A program made the position numbers and the translations under genes. Source: Streptomyces sp. NBC_00239 (lineage in GTDB: Bacteria > Actinomycetota > Actinomycetes > Streptomycetales > Streptomycetaceae). From it: a stretch of 64,000 bases of DNA. This document shows, piece by piece, positions 51,411 through 61,147 of the stretch; within the stretch, counting starts at the first letter, position 1; every line of letters begins with the position of its first letter. The stretch covers positions 3,348,001 to 3,412,000 of the forward strand of contig NZ_CP108095.1 in the NCBI RefSeq assembly GCF_036194065.1, in the 5' to 3' direction. The notes beneath the pieces are model-generated. The model made no database searches. It saw nothing but the letters and a program-made list of their open reading frames with translations, and was not told the DNA's origin.

Positions 51411-52616
51411 GTGTCGACCACCACAGACGCCATCCGCTCCGCCGAGGCGCACAGCGCGCACAACTACCACCCGCTCCCGCTCGTGGTCGCCACGGCCGAG
51501 GGCGCGTGGATGACCGACGTCGAAGGCCGCAGATACCTCGACATGCTGGCCGGCTACTCGGCGCTCAACTTCGGCCACGGCAACCGGCGGCTGATCGAGG
51601 CGGCGAAGGCCCAGCTGGAACGGGTCACGCTGACCTCGCGCGCCTTCCACCACGACCGGTTCGCCGAATTCTGCGAGCAGCTCGCCGCGTTGTGCGGCAA
51701 GGAGATGGTGCTGCCCATGAACACCGGGGCCGAGGCCGTGGAGACGGCCGTCAAGACGGCCCGCAAGTGGGGCTACGAGGTGAAGGGCGTCCCCGACGGA
51801 CACGCGAAGATCGTGGTCGCGGCGGACAACTTCCACGGCCGCACCACCACGATCGTGTCGTTCTCCACGGACCACGACGCCCGCGACCACTTCGGCCCGT
51901 ACACCCCGGGCTTCGAGATCGTCCCGTACGGGGACCTCACCGCGATGGCGGCGGCGGTCACCGAGAACACGGTCGCGGTGCTCCTGGAGCCGATCCAGGG
52001 CGAGGCCGGGGTGCTGGTGCCGCCGGCCGGGTACCTCGCCGGCGTGCGGGAGCTGACCCGGCAGCGGAACGTGCTGCTCATGGCCGACGAGATCCAGTCG
52101 GGGCTGGGCCGTACGGGCCGCACCTTCGCGTGTGAGCACGAGGGCGTCGTCCCGGACGTGTACGTCCTCGGCAAGGCGCTCGGCGGCGGCATCGTGCCGG
52201 TGTCCGCGGTGGTCGCGGACCGCGACGTGCTGGGGGTCTTCCGGCCGGGCGAGCACGGCTCCACCTTCGGCGGCAACCCGCTGGCCTGCGCGGTCGCGCT
52301 GGAGGTCATCGCGATGCTGCGCGGCGGCGAGTACCAGCAGCGCGCCGCCGAACTCGGCGACCACCTGCACCGGGAGCTGGGGCTGCTCGTCGGCGGCGGG
52401 GTGACCGCGGTGCGCGGGCGGGGGCTGTGGGCGGGTGTGGACATCGCGCCGGAGCACGGGACGGGCCGGGAGGTCTCGGAGAAGCTGATGGAACTCGGGG
52501 TGCTGGTGAAGGACACGCACGGGGCCACGATTCGGCTTGCGCCGCCGCTGGTCATCGGCAAGGAGGACCTCGACTGGGGTCTCGAACAACTCCGCTCCCT
52601 CTTCCCCAACCCCTGA
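51411..52616 (+). CDS. rocD: ornithine aminotransferase
   Basis: A 401-residue class III PLP aminotransferase moving the delta-amino group of ornithine to 2-oxoglutarate. Marks: HNYHPLPLVVATAEGAWMTD near the start (typical of ornithine aminotransferase), NTGAEAVETAVKTARKWGY, EPIQGEAGVLVP, LMADEIQSGLGRTG and the PLP lysine in LGKALGGGIVPVSAV. GTG 51411 follows GGAGACCCC with proper spacing; an upstream ATG at 51396 has none. Single gene; it links arginine/ornithine breakdown to proline and glutamate. Confidence 0.93.
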   Translation: MSTTTDAIRSAEAHSAHNYHPLPLVVATAEGAWMTDVEGRRYLDMLAGYSALNFGHGNRRLIEAAKAQLERVTLTSRAFHHDRFAEFCEQLAALCGKEMVLPMNTGAEAVETAVKTARKWGYEVKGVPDGHAKIVVAADNFHGRTTTIVSFSTDHDARDHFGPYTPGFEIVPYGDLTAMAAAVTENTVAVLLEPIQGEAGVLVPPAGYLAGVRELTRQRNVLLMADEIQSGLGRTGRTFACEHEGVVPDVYVLGKALGGGIVPVSAVVADRDVLGVFRPGEHGSTFGGNPLACAVALEVIAMLRGGEYQQRAAELGDHLHRELGLLVGGGVTAVRGRGLWAGVDIAPEHGTGREVSEKLMELGVLVKDTHGATIRLAPPLVIGKEDLDWGLEQLRSLFPNP

Positions 52617-52780
52617 CCTCCGCCGGCCTCGCCGGGCCGCAACTGCCGGCTCCGCCGACGCCTCGGGGGCAACCTCCGGCCTCGCCGGCGAGGCTGAATT
52701 CGCCCGCCGGCGCCGGGCGGCTGAACCGGCCCGCCGAAGCCAGGCGGGTTTGGCGGGCGGGGCCACGGGGGCCGGTGGAC
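52617..52780. repeat. dispersed repeat remnants before the DMT transporter gene
   Basis: Units such as CCTCGCCGGCGAGGCTGAAT and GCCGGCTCCGCCGACGCCTCG, degenerate members of the repeat family, fill most of the gap. No gene seen. The -10 box TACAGT of the next gene is at 52781-52786. Confidence 0.6.
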
Positions 52781-52793
52781 TACAGTCCCTTTT

Positions 52794-53654
52794 GTGCTGG
52801 TTGGGATGTTGTGTGCGCTCGGGGCCGCCGTCTGCTTCGGCACGGCCTCGGTCCTGCAGGCCGTCGCCACCCGCGCCACCACCCCCGGCACCGGCTCCGG
52901 CGTGGACGCCCGCCTGCTGCTGCGGGCGCTGCACCAGTGGCGCTACCTGGCCGGCCTCGCACTGGACGGCCTCGGCTTCGTCCTCCAGATCATCGCGCTG
53001 CGTTCCATCCCGATCTACGCCGTCGGCGCCGCGCTCGCCGCGAGCCTCGCGGTCACCGCGGTGGTCGCCTCCCGGCTGCTGCACGTCCGCCTCAGCGGCA
53101 GCGAATGGGCCGCGGTCGGCGTCGTCTGCGCGGGGCTGGCGATGCTGGCCCTCGCCGCCGGCGAGGAGGGCACCGAGCCCGGCACCGACGCCCTGAAGTT
53201 CGCCATGCTGGGCTGCGCGCTGGCCGTACTCGCGGTGGGAGCCGTGGCCGGCCGGCTGCCCGACCGCAGCCGGGCGCTCGCCCTCGGCCTCGGATCGGGC
53301 ACCGGCTTCGGCGTGGTCGAGGTGTCCGTCCGCCTGATCGACAGCCTGTCCCCCGCCCACCTCCTCACCAATCCGGCGACGTACGCCCTGCTGCTCGGTG
53401 GCGGCGCCGCCTTCCTGCTGCTCACCTCGGCCCTCCAGCGCGGTTCGGTCACCACCGCCACCGCCGGAATGGAGCTGGGCGAGACGGTGGGGCCGGCCCT
53501 GGTGGGTGTCGTATGGCTGGGAGACCGCACCCGCGAGGGGCTGGCCTGGCTGGCGGTGGCCGGTTTCGCGGTCGCGGTGGCGGGCGCCCTCGCCCTGGCC
53601 CGCTTCGGCGAACTCCCCGGCGAGGCCGGCCCGGGACCGGCCCGCGACGCCTGA
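52794..53654 (+). CDS. DMT/EamA-family membrane transporter
   Basis: A 286-residue protein with ten short helices in two repeats, typical of the drug/metabolite transporter superfamily: LVGMLCALGAAVCFGTASVL at the start, and the second repeat near residue 150. RSIPIYAVGAALAASLAVTA and ELGETVGPALVGVVWLGDRT are conserved-looking. The substrate is unknown. GTG 52794 follows TACAGT by 7 nt and no Shine-Dalgarno, a leaderless layout. It is convergent with a MocR-type regulator gene 40 nt away, which may or may not control it. Confidence 0.8.
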   Translation: MLVGMLCALGAAVCFGTASVLQAVATRATTPGTGSGVDARLLLRALHQWRYLAGLALDGLGFVLQIIALRSIPIYAVGAALAASLAVTAVVASRLLHVRLSGSEWAAVGVVCAGLAMLALAAGEEGTEPGTDALKFAMLGCALAVLAVGAVAGRLPDRSRALALGLGSGTGFGVVEVSVRLIDSLSPAHLLTNPATYALLLGGGAAFLLLTSALQRGSVTTATAGMELGETVGPALVGVVWLGDRTREGLAWLAVAGFAVAVAGALALARFGELPGEAGPGPARDA

Positions 53655-53694
53655 CCGCTCCACGCCGCACCGCTTCCGCCGCCGCCCGGCCCGG

Positions 53695-55113
53695 TCAGGC
53701 CGCCACCACCGCCCGCAGGGCCGCGCACAGCACGTCCAGCGTCGGGGTCCAGGCGCTGTCCGGCGGGGTGGCGTAACCGATGACCAGCGCGTCGCGCGGC
53801 GGAAGCGCCGCGGCCGGGTGCCGGTAGCGGGCCAGGCCCTCCAGGACCAGACCGCGGTCGGCGGCCTCCCGCAGGACGGCCGGCTCGGTGCCCGCGGGCA
53901 GTTCCAGCACCGCGTGCAGGCCCGCCGCCACGCCCGACACCCGGGCCCGCGGGGCCCGTTCGGCGAGCGCCGCGACCAGCTGGTCGCGGCGCCGCCGGTA
54001 GCGCAGCCGCATCCCGCGCACGTGCCGGTCGTAGGAGCCCGAGGCGATGAACTGCGCCAGGGTCAGCTGCTCCAGGGCGCTGGACGTCCAGTCGCTGCCG
54101 CCCTTCGCCGCGACGACCTCGTCGGCCAGCGCGGGCGGCAGCACCAGCCAGCCGATCCGCAGGCCCGGCGCCAGCGACTTGCTCGCGGTGCCGCAGTAGA
54201 CCACCCGGTCCGGGTCCAGCCCCTGGAGCGCCCCGACCAGCTGCCCGTCGTAGCGGAACTCCCCGTCGTAGTCGTCCTCCAGGAGCAGCCCGCCGGTCGC
54301 GCCCGCCCACCGCACCAGCTCGGCGCGCCGCCGGGCGGGCAGCGCGTCCCCGGTGGGGAACCGGTGCGCCGGGGTCGCCAGCACCGCGCCCACCCCCGGG
54401 CCGGGCAGCTCCCCGGCACCCAGCGGTACGGTCTCCAGCCCGGCGTCGGCGAGCAGGTCGCGGTGGACGTCCAGTCCGTACGGGTCGACGGCCACGGCCC
54501 GGACGCCGCGCTCCCGCAGCACCCGCCCCAGCAGCATCAGCCCGTGCGCGAACCCGGCGCACGTCACGACCCGGCCGGGATCCGCGTACACCCCGCGGGC
54601 CCGCGCCAGGTACTCGGCGAGGACCGTCCGCAGTTCGGGGCGGCCGCGCGGGTCCCCGTACCCGAACGCCTCGTGGGGGGCCTCGGCCAGCGCCTGCCGG
54701 GCCGCCGCCAGCCAGGCCCGGCGCGGAAAGCCCGCCAGGTCCGGGGAGCCGGGCATCAGGCTGTACGCCGGGCCGCGCCGTTCGGGGGCCCGCGGCCGGG
54801 TCACCGGCCGGGCGGCGACCCGGGTGCCAGAGCCCTGACGGGCCGTCAGCCAGCCGCCCGCGACGAGTTCCGCGTAGGCGTCGGCGACCGTGTTGCGGGC
54901 GATGCCGAGGTCGGCGGCGAGCTGCCGCGAGGACGGCAGCCGGGTGCCCGCGGCGAGCCGGCCGCCGCGCACGGCCTCCCGCAGCGCCGCCACCAGCCCG
55001 GCGCGCACGCCGCGCACCCCGTGCGGAGCGGCGCCGCCGCGTTCACCCGCTTGCCCACCGGTGCCGAGCTCCAGATGCAGGTCAGCACCGAAAGTGGCCC
55101 ACGAATCCGTCAT
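53695..55113 (-). CDS. MocR-family regulator (GntR HTH fused to aminotransferase domain)
   Basis: A 472-residue fusion. The N-terminal 80 residues form a GntR winged helix (RLPSSRQLAADLGIARNTVA); the rest is a class I aminotransferase fold that senses PLP or an amine rather than catalysing. The PLP lysine is in CGTASKSLAPGLRIG and the DDYDGEFRYDG motif is present. PdxR and GabR-type members control vitamin B6 or amine genes. It starts at ATG 55113, 8 nt after TATGGT, without a ribosome site. The divergently transcribed carboxymuconolactone decarboxylase-like gene is its most likely target; their promoters face each other in 47 nt. Confidence 0.9.
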   Translation of the reverse strand: MTDSWATFGADLHLELGTGGQAGERGGAAPHGVRGVRAGLVAALREAVRGGRLAAGTRLPSSRQLAADLGIARNTVADAYAELVAGGWLTARQGSGTRVAARPVTRPRAPERRGPAYSLMPGSPDLAGFPRRAWLAAARQALAEAPHEAFGYGDPRGRPELRTVLAEYLARARGVYADPGRVVTCAGFAHGLMLLGRVLRERGVRAVAVDPYGLDVHRDLLADAGLETVPLGAGELPGPGVGAVLATPAHRFPTGDALPARRRAELVRWAGATGGLLLEDDYDGEFRYDGQLVGALQGLDPDRVVYCGTASKSLAPGLRIGWLVLPPALADEVVAAKGGSDWTSSALEQLTLAQFIASGSYDRHVRGMRLRYRRRRDQLVAALAERAPRARVSGVAAGLHAVLELPAGTEPAVLREAADRGLVLEGLARYRHPAAALPPRDALVIGYATPPDSAWTPTLDVLCAALRAVVAA

Positions 55114-55160
55114 GGGAGTGGACCATATCCGCCTGTCGGGCCCCTCGTACGGTGGGAGCC
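55114..55160. promoter_or_regulatory. 47-nt divergent promoter, two leaderless starts
   Basis: Both genes have TAnnnT boxes and no ribosome site: TATGGT (minus strand, 55127-55122) ends 8 nt before the MocR ATG, TACGGT (plus strand, 55148-55153) ends 7 nt before the ATG at 55161. With only 47 nt between starts the two promoters overlap, so binding of MocR would affect both. Confidence 0.65.
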
Positions 55161-55673
55161 ATGACGACCACGAAGGACGAGAAGACCACGCCGGTGTACG
55201 CCACCGAGGAGCCGCGGCGACTGGACTGGAGCAGGCACGCCCCCGGCGTCTTCCGGGCGATGATCGCCCTGGACGCGGCGGCGACCAAGCACCTCGACCC
55301 GGCCCTCGCCGAGCTGGTGAAGATCCGCGCCTCGCAGCTCAACCACTGCGCCTACTGCCTCGACATGCACACCACGGACGCGCTGGCGGAGGGCGAGAGC
55401 GTCCAGCGCATCGTGCAGCTCTCGGCCTGGGAGGAGTCCCGGCACTTCTACACCGAGAAGGAGCTGGCGGCCCTCGAACTGACCGAGGCCGTCACCGTCC
55501 TCACGGACGGCTTCGTGCCGGACGAGGTCTTCGCACGGGCCGCCGCCCAGTTCGACGAGACCGAGCTGTCCCACCTGCTCGGCCTGATCGCCACCATCAA
55601 CGCGTGGAACCGCTTCGGCGTGGCCTGCCGCCTGACGCCCGGCCACTACACGGCCGGCATGTTCAAGAACTGA
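55161..55673 (+). CDS. carboxymuconolactone decarboxylase-family protein (AhpD-like)
   Basis: A 170-residue protein. The redox motif is CAYC in LNHCAYCLDMHTTDALAEGE near residues 60-80, with the flanking Glu and His residues of AhpD-type peroxidases (E-x11-C-x-x-C-x3-H). Such proteins reduce peroxides with a thiol partner or act as lactone decarboxylases; the CxxC form favours the redox role. The ATG at 55161 was chosen over a GTG 9 nt upstream because of the TACGGT-7-nt spacing. Its neighbour on the other strand encodes a PLP-binding MocR regulator. Confidence 0.88.
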   Translation: MTTTKDEKTTPVYATEEPRRLDWSRHAPGVFRAMIALDAAATKHLDPALAELVKIRASQLNHCAYCLDMHTTDALAEGESVQRIVQLSAWEESRHFYTEKELAALELTEAVTVLTDGFVPDEVFARAAAQFDETELSHLLGLIATINAWNRFGVACRLTPGHYTAGMFKN

Positions 55674-55692
55674 CCACGCCGAGGGGCCAGGG

Positions 55693-55721
55693 CGTCAGGA
55701 CGTCAGGACGTCAGGACGTCA
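55693..55721. repeat. 8-bp microsatellite CGTCAGGA
   Basis: Three full copies and a partial fourth of CGTCAGGA. It spans the stop codon of the gene at 55711-56898 and lies between two convergent genes. Confidence 0.9.
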
Positions 55722-56898
55722 CCTCGAACGCGGCCAGGGCCGCGGCCAGTACGTCCTGCTGGCGGGGCCATTCGGCGGCCGGCGCGCGGACCAGCAGGGC
55801 GTACTTCTCGCCGGTGGGCGTGACGAAGACCCGCTCCACCCCGCGCCGCCGGCTGCCGGTCGAACCGTCGTACTCGTACACCAGCTCGGCGGCGGCCGGT
55901 CCACCCGCCTCGCCCGGGATCTCGGTGACGGACACCTCGGTGTAGCCGGGGTTCGAGGCGAGCGTGCCGGAGGCGCCGCGGACCGCGTCCAGCGGGCTCA
56001 GCTCCGGCTCGTCCACCCGGAAGACCTGGAGCAGCGACTCGCGGTCCGCGGAGCGGAAGAACACCCCGGTCTTCTCCTCGCTGCGCGCCCAGTCGTCGGG
56101 GACGGCGAGGGTGAAGCCCTTCGGGTCCTCGGCGATCCGGAACCCGTCCGGAACCGCGCCGGCGGTCGGCGAGGCCGACGCGGACGCCGATGCCGACGCC
56201 TCGGGCGAGGCGGACGGGTCGGGCGGGGTGGCCTCCCCCTGCGGGTCGTCGGTGGATGTGCCGGGCGAGGCGGTGACCGTCGCGCGGGCGGCCGGATCGT
56301 CGTTGCGCTGGACGAGCCAGACGGCGGCGCCGCCGCCCGCGAGTGCCGCCACCGCCACCACCGCGATCACCGGGCTGAACAGGGCGGACCGCTTGCGCGG
56401 CACCGGCGGGTACCCGGCCGCGGTGTCCCCCAGCGGGGGCAGCTGCGGCAGGGCGGGCAGCGACGGGAGCGGCGGCAGGGACGGCACCGGCGGACCGGCC
56501 GGCGCCACCCCGGGCAACGGCGGCAGCGCCCCGCCGGGCTGCCCGGAACCCGCCCCGGACGAGCCGTCCGCAACCGCCCCGGGACCCGCTTCGGTGCCGG
56601 GCCGATACGGAGAACCGTGCCCGCCACCCGCTTCGGTGCCGGGACCGTACGGAGACCCCGGCCCGCCGCCCGCCTCGGACCCGGGGCCGTGAGCGGACGC
56701 CGGACCGGAGGCAGAACCGGAACCGGCCGCCGGACCGTACGAGGGTGCCGGCCCGGGGCCCGCTGCGGGCGGGGTCGGAGGGGCCGGCGGCGGGGTCGGG
56801 GCCTGCGGGGGTTCCGGGGCCGGTTCGGGGCCGGTTTCCCAGCTCTGGGTCGCCGGGTTCCACCGCGGGCTGCCGCCCCCGCCCCCGCCTGCGGCCAC
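55711..56898 (-). CDS. membrane-anchored protein of the three-gene unknown module
   Basis: A 395-residue protein. The N-terminal 165 residues are Pro/Gly/Ala-rich with a PRWNPATQSWE motif at the start and repeats of GSPYGPGTEAGGG type. One membrane helix (SPVIAVVAVAALAGGGAAVWLV) follows, then a Ser/Thr-rich linker and an outer domain of about 150 residues (GFRIAEDPKGFTLAVPDDWA to AAFEVTS). That domain resembles the extracellular domains attached to Actinobacterial Ser/Thr kinases and Mog1/LpqN-like folds. There is no kinase here. GTG 56898 is 3 nt after the previous stop, with GGGAGG inside the previous gene. Third in the operon. Confidence 0.7.
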   Translation of the reverse strand: MAAGGGGGGSPRWNPATQSWETGPEPAPEPPQAPTPPPAPPTPPAAGPGPAPSYGPAAGSGSASGPASAHGPGSEAGGGPGSPYGPGTEAGGGHGSPYRPGTEAGPGAVADGSSGAGSGQPGGALPPLPGVAPAGPPVPSLPPLPSLPALPQLPPLGDTAAGYPPVPRKRSALFSPVIAVVAVAALAGGGAAVWLVQRNDDPAARATVTASPGTSTDDPQGEATPPDPSASPEASASASASASPTAGAVPDGFRIAEDPKGFTLAVPDDWARSEEKTGVFFRSADRESLLQVFRVDEPELSPLDAVRGASGTLASNPGYTEVSVTEIPGEAGGPAAAELVYEYDGSTGSRRRGVERVFVTPTGEKYALLVRAPAAEWPRQQDVLAAALAAFEVTS

Positions 56899-56901
56899 GG
56901 C

Positions 56902-57321
56902 TCAGCCTCCCAGCAGCTGGGTGAGGAGTCCCGCCACGGTGGCGCCGGAGGCCAGGAACTCCACGACCGGACCGGCCGAGGCCAGCGCCGCGTGCAGCCG
57001 GCCCAGGCGCCCCGGTGCGGCCGCGCCCGCCTCCTCGATCTCCTCGGCCGCGCCCGCCAGTTCCTCGTCGAGCGCGGTGGTCTCGGCCCGCGGGGTCAGC
57101 CGGGCGAGGTCCGCGCGCAGCTCGCGCACGGCGGCCAGCAGCTCCTGCTGGGCGGTGTCGACGGGCGCGGCGTAGTGGTTGTTGGTGTTGGTCGCGGTTC
57201 CGTGCGCGCCGAAGTTCACGGCGCTGCCGGAGATGTTCCCCACCTGGAAGGACGGCCCCGGACCGGGTGCCGGAGCCCCCGCACCGCCCGTCCCGCCCGT
57301 GCCGCGTTCGTCATGCGCCAT
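56902..57321 (-). CDS. small N/G-motif protein of the three-gene module
   Basis: A 139-residue protein without signal or clear membrane helix. After a Gly/Pro-rich start come residues 26-50 with SAVNFGAHGTATNTNNHY, a motif also present at the C-terminus of the protein encoded just upstream. The middle is an alpha-helical coiled-coil-like region (QQELLAAVRELRADLARLTP, LDEELAGAAEEIEEAG), and the end is small and hydrophobic (EFLASGATVAGLLTQLLGG). Its start overlaps the upstream gene by 11 nt. Sharing a motif with its operon partner suggests that the two interact. Confidence 0.7.
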   Translation of the reverse strand: MAHDERGTGGTGGAGAPAPGPGPSFQVGNISGSAVNFGAHGTATNTNNHYAAPVDTAQQELLAAVRELRADLARLTPRAETTALDEELAGAAEEIEEAGAAAPGRLGRLHAALASAGPVVEFLASGATVAGLLTQLLGG

Positions 57322-59134
57322 TGCCGGCCCCCCTGCCCTGGTTCCCGCCCTGCTGCGGCGTGCTCGTGTTCGTGTTGTGGGCGCTGCCTTCGCTGCCGAA
57401 GTTGACCGCGCTGTCGTGCACCGCCCCGACGTACGTCGCGCCCGCGGCCAGGTTGACGATCTTCTGCTCGAACTCGCCGGTCTGCCAGCCCGCGTCGCGC
57501 AGGGCCAGTTTCACCCCTGCGGCCACCCGGTCCTGAACGGTTTTCAGGTAGCGGTCGATGTCCATGTCCTGGAACACGGACGCGTCGAAGTCCGAACCGA
57601 GCTCGCGCACCGACAGGTGCGGGCCGGTGGGGCGGGCCCCGCCGTTGCCCTCGGTGACGATCCGCCAGGCGCTGACCAGCCCGCGGCCCAGCGTGGCGAG
57701 CGCGCCGCCCAGCGCGCGCGGGGTGTGCGTGGCCGCCCAGACCGCCTTGCCGAACGGGTTGTTGTTCCGGTACCGCTGCGCGAGCTCGTCCGCTTCCTGG
57801 AACAGGTCCCGCACCGGGAACAGCGCGTGCGGGGCCAGCTCCAGCATCAGCATCCCGCCCTGCGTGTGGACGCGCACGAAGACGGTGACGACCACCTCCT
57901 CGTCCCAGCCGCCGACCCGGATGCGCAGGAAGTGCCGGCGCTTCTCGCCGCCCTCCTCGACGGATCCGGCGCGGTGCACCCCGAAGTCCTCGGGCCGGTA
58001 CGGGCCCTGGTCGCGGTGGAGCAGCCCGTTGGCGGGAAGGAAGACGCACTCGTCGACGACCAGTTCGCGGAGCCGGTCGAGCACGGCGGCCGACGCCTGC
58101 GGGGAGCCGTGCGCGGAGGGCACCCGCAGGGCCTCGACGAGCGGCACGATCCGGTGCAGGATCTGCGCGTTGTCGAGGGGCACGGGCTTGCGGTCGGGCC
58201 CGAGGTCGGTGCGCGGGCGCAGCTCCACGGAGAGGTTCCACGGCCGGAGGTAGCCGCCGGCCCCGCAGAACGGGTTGTTGACGCTGTACATGACCAGCGG
58301 CCAGTGCTGCTCGGTGCGGATCCGGCGCTGCACCTTGCGGAAGCGCGCCCCGGTGAACTGCTCGGCCGGGTCGTTCGCGAGGTCGGGGTAGCGCTGCGGG
58401 GACAGCTCGGCGGCGAGCACGCGGGCGAACTGGCCGCGCTGGGCCGCCTTGAGCGCCGCGACGCAGGCGAAGAGGGCGAGGACGCCCCAGGCGGCGCCCT
58501 TGGTCAGCTCGTCGCCGACGCCACCGGCCGGGAACACCAGGGTCCCGAACGCCTCCCCGGGGCCGGACGGCTCGCCGTACGAGGACCCGGACGAGTCGAA
58601 GAACCCGGAGGACGAGTCGTCGTAGTAGTCGCTTTCGCTGTCACTCTCGGCGGTGAAGGCCGCGACGACCAGGATGACGATGGTGGCGAAGAACAGCAGA
58701 CGCGCGTAGAGGCGCACGAGGAACGCGAACACGCGGACGTAGACGGCGTGTCCGCGGGCCTTCTCGGTGATCCACGCGGCCAGGTTCAGCCCCAGGCAGG
58801 GGCCGACCAGCAGCAGGAACAGCCCCTCGGTGAGCAGGCTCCCGAGGACGAACAGCGCGACGATCCCGGTGGCCCAGAGGAGTTCGGCGCGGCGGGCGCG
58901 CAGCGCGTGGGCCAGCACGCGGGCGGCGTCGTAGCCGTACGAGGGGGCCGCTATGCGCTCCTCGTGGACGTACAGCTCGTCGATCACGCGGTCGCGGTAG
59001 GCGCCGTCGAGGTAGGTCCCGGCGCACAGCAGGCGGCCCGCCTCGCTGGCGGTCGGGGGTACCGGGGGCTTTCCGAGCAGCTGGGGGTCTCCCCGGCCTC
59101 CCGGAGGCTGGTGGGGCACGGCAGTCTGGGTCAC
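57311..59134 (-). CDS. large membrane protein of the three-gene module
   Basis: A 607-residue protein of unknown function. Four helices lie in the first 240 residues (ELLWATGIVALFVLGSLL, LFLLLVGPCLGLNLAAWI, FFATIVILVVAAF, AAWGVLALFACVAAL), with an acidic Ser/Tyr/Asp/Gly-rich loop between the third and fourth (SESDYYDDSSSGFFDSSGSS). The C-terminal 350 residues look cytoplasmic and globular, and end with an N/G-rich motif at about residues 570-590 (SAVNFGSEGSAHNTN). No enzyme motif is seen. ATG start, with a mdh terminator separating it from mdh. First of three overlapping genes. Confidence 0.7.
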   Translation of the reverse strand: MTQTAVPHQPPGGRGDPQLLGKPPVPPTASEAGRLLCAGTYLDGAYRDRVIDELYVHEERIAAPSYGYDAARVLAHALRARRAELLWATGIVALFVLGSLLTEGLFLLLVGPCLGLNLAAWITEKARGHAVYVRVFAFLVRLYARLLFFATIVILVVAAFTAESDSESDYYDDSSSGFFDSSGSSYGEPSGPGEAFGTLVFPAGGVGDELTKGAAWGVLALFACVAALKAAQRGQFARVLAAELSPQRYPDLANDPAEQFTGARFRKVQRRIRTEQHWPLVMYSVNNPFCGAGGYLRPWNLSVELRPRTDLGPDRKPVPLDNAQILHRIVPLVEALRVPSAHGSPQASAAVLDRLRELVVDECVFLPANGLLHRDQGPYRPEDFGVHRAGSVEEGGEKRRHFLRIRVGGWDEEVVVTVFVRVHTQGGMLMLELAPHALFPVRDLFQEADELAQRYRNNNPFGKAVWAATHTPRALGGALATLGRGLVSAWRIVTEGNGGARPTGPHLSVRELGSDFDASVFQDMDIDRYLKTVQDRVAAGVKLALRDAGWQTGEFEQKIVNLAAGATYVGAVHDSAVNFGSEGSAHNTNTSTPQQGGNQGRGAGNGA

Positions 59135-59184
59135 CGTGGCACCTTAGGGCGGCAGACTTACGGCCAACAGCCGTATTCACGCCA

Positions 59185-59215
59185 AAGCGCCCCGGCGAGG
59201 TTTACCGGGGCGCTT
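59185..59215 (-). terminator. terminator of mdh
   Basis: A perfect 11-bp stem (AAGCGCCCCGG and its complement) with a 9-nt loop, 88 nt past the mdh stop and before the three-gene module. Confidence 0.85.
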
Positions 59216-59302
59216 CGGGTGCAAGAGAGGCCGGTCAGGCTCCTGTTACGGGCCTTCTTCCGGACTTTCGCGGGCCTGCTGCGGGGCCTGCTGCGGGACT
59301 GA

Positions 59303-60601
<1,299 letters not shown>

Positions 60602-61147
60602 TCAGCGGACGGTGAAGCGGACCGCGTCCTCCAGGAACGGGACCTCCAGCCACGGCTCGGGCTCCACCACCAGCGCCAGCAGCGTGATCGCCACCCCGAG
60701 CAGCCCGTACGTGACCATGTCCGTGAAGCGGGACCGGACGGCCAGCATGCCGACCGAGGGCAGCATCCGGCGCATCACGGACGCCACGATCAGGGCCACG
60801 CCGATGATCAGGCAGCCGACCCGGAACTGGTCGAAGGCCGTGAGGAGAAGACCGACGGCGGTGGCGCCGAGCACCGTGAGCATGGGCCACTGACGGGCCG
60901 GGGCCGGCGCGTCGCCGGGCGCGGCGCGGCCGCCGCCCTCGGGGCGCGCGGTGTCGCGCGTGACCGACGGGAAGCGGCGCGAGGCGGGCCGCTGCACGTC
61001 GTCCCGGGAGCCGTCCCCGGGGCCCTCGGAGCCCTCGGGGCCCTCGGGGCCGCCGGAGGATCCGGGGCCGCCGTCGCCGGCCCTGGCCCCGCTGTCCTCG
61101 GCGCCGTCGGCGCGCTCAGCCAGCACTGGTTCCGTCTCCCGCCGCAT
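60602..61147 (-). CDS. DUF3017 membrane protein
   Basis: A 181-residue protein with an 85-residue disordered, Gly/Pro/Glu-rich N-terminus and three membrane helices ([55 protein letters not shown]). It matches the actinobacterial DUF3017 family, regularly found right after folD. Its start overlaps folD by 32 nt, so expression is coupled; function unknown. Confidence 0.85.
   Translation of the reverse strand: MRRETEPVLAERADGAEDSGARAGDGGPGSSGGPEGPEGSEGPGDGSRDDVQRPASRRFPSVTRDTARPEGGGRAAPGDAPAPARQWPMLTVLGATAVGLLLTAFDQFRVGCLIIGVALIVASVMRRMLPSVGMLAVRSRFTDMVTYGLLGVAITLLALVVEPEPWLEVPFLEDAVRFTVR

Noticed and set aside
55693..55721. 8-bp microsatellite as a phase-variation switch
   Set aside because: It lies at the stop codon; copy-number changes would alter little of the protein and not its start or promoter.
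58698..58710. ACGCGCGTAGA match to the nucleoside palindrome
   Set aside because: Inside the 607-residue coding region, not a promoter, and only a partial match; expected by chance in such DNA.
57179..59302. 707-residue frame antisense to the three-gene module
   Set aside because: Shadow frame: Gly/Arg/Val/His-rich mirror composition with no motifs. The minus-strand genes have plausible helices, starts and overlaps.
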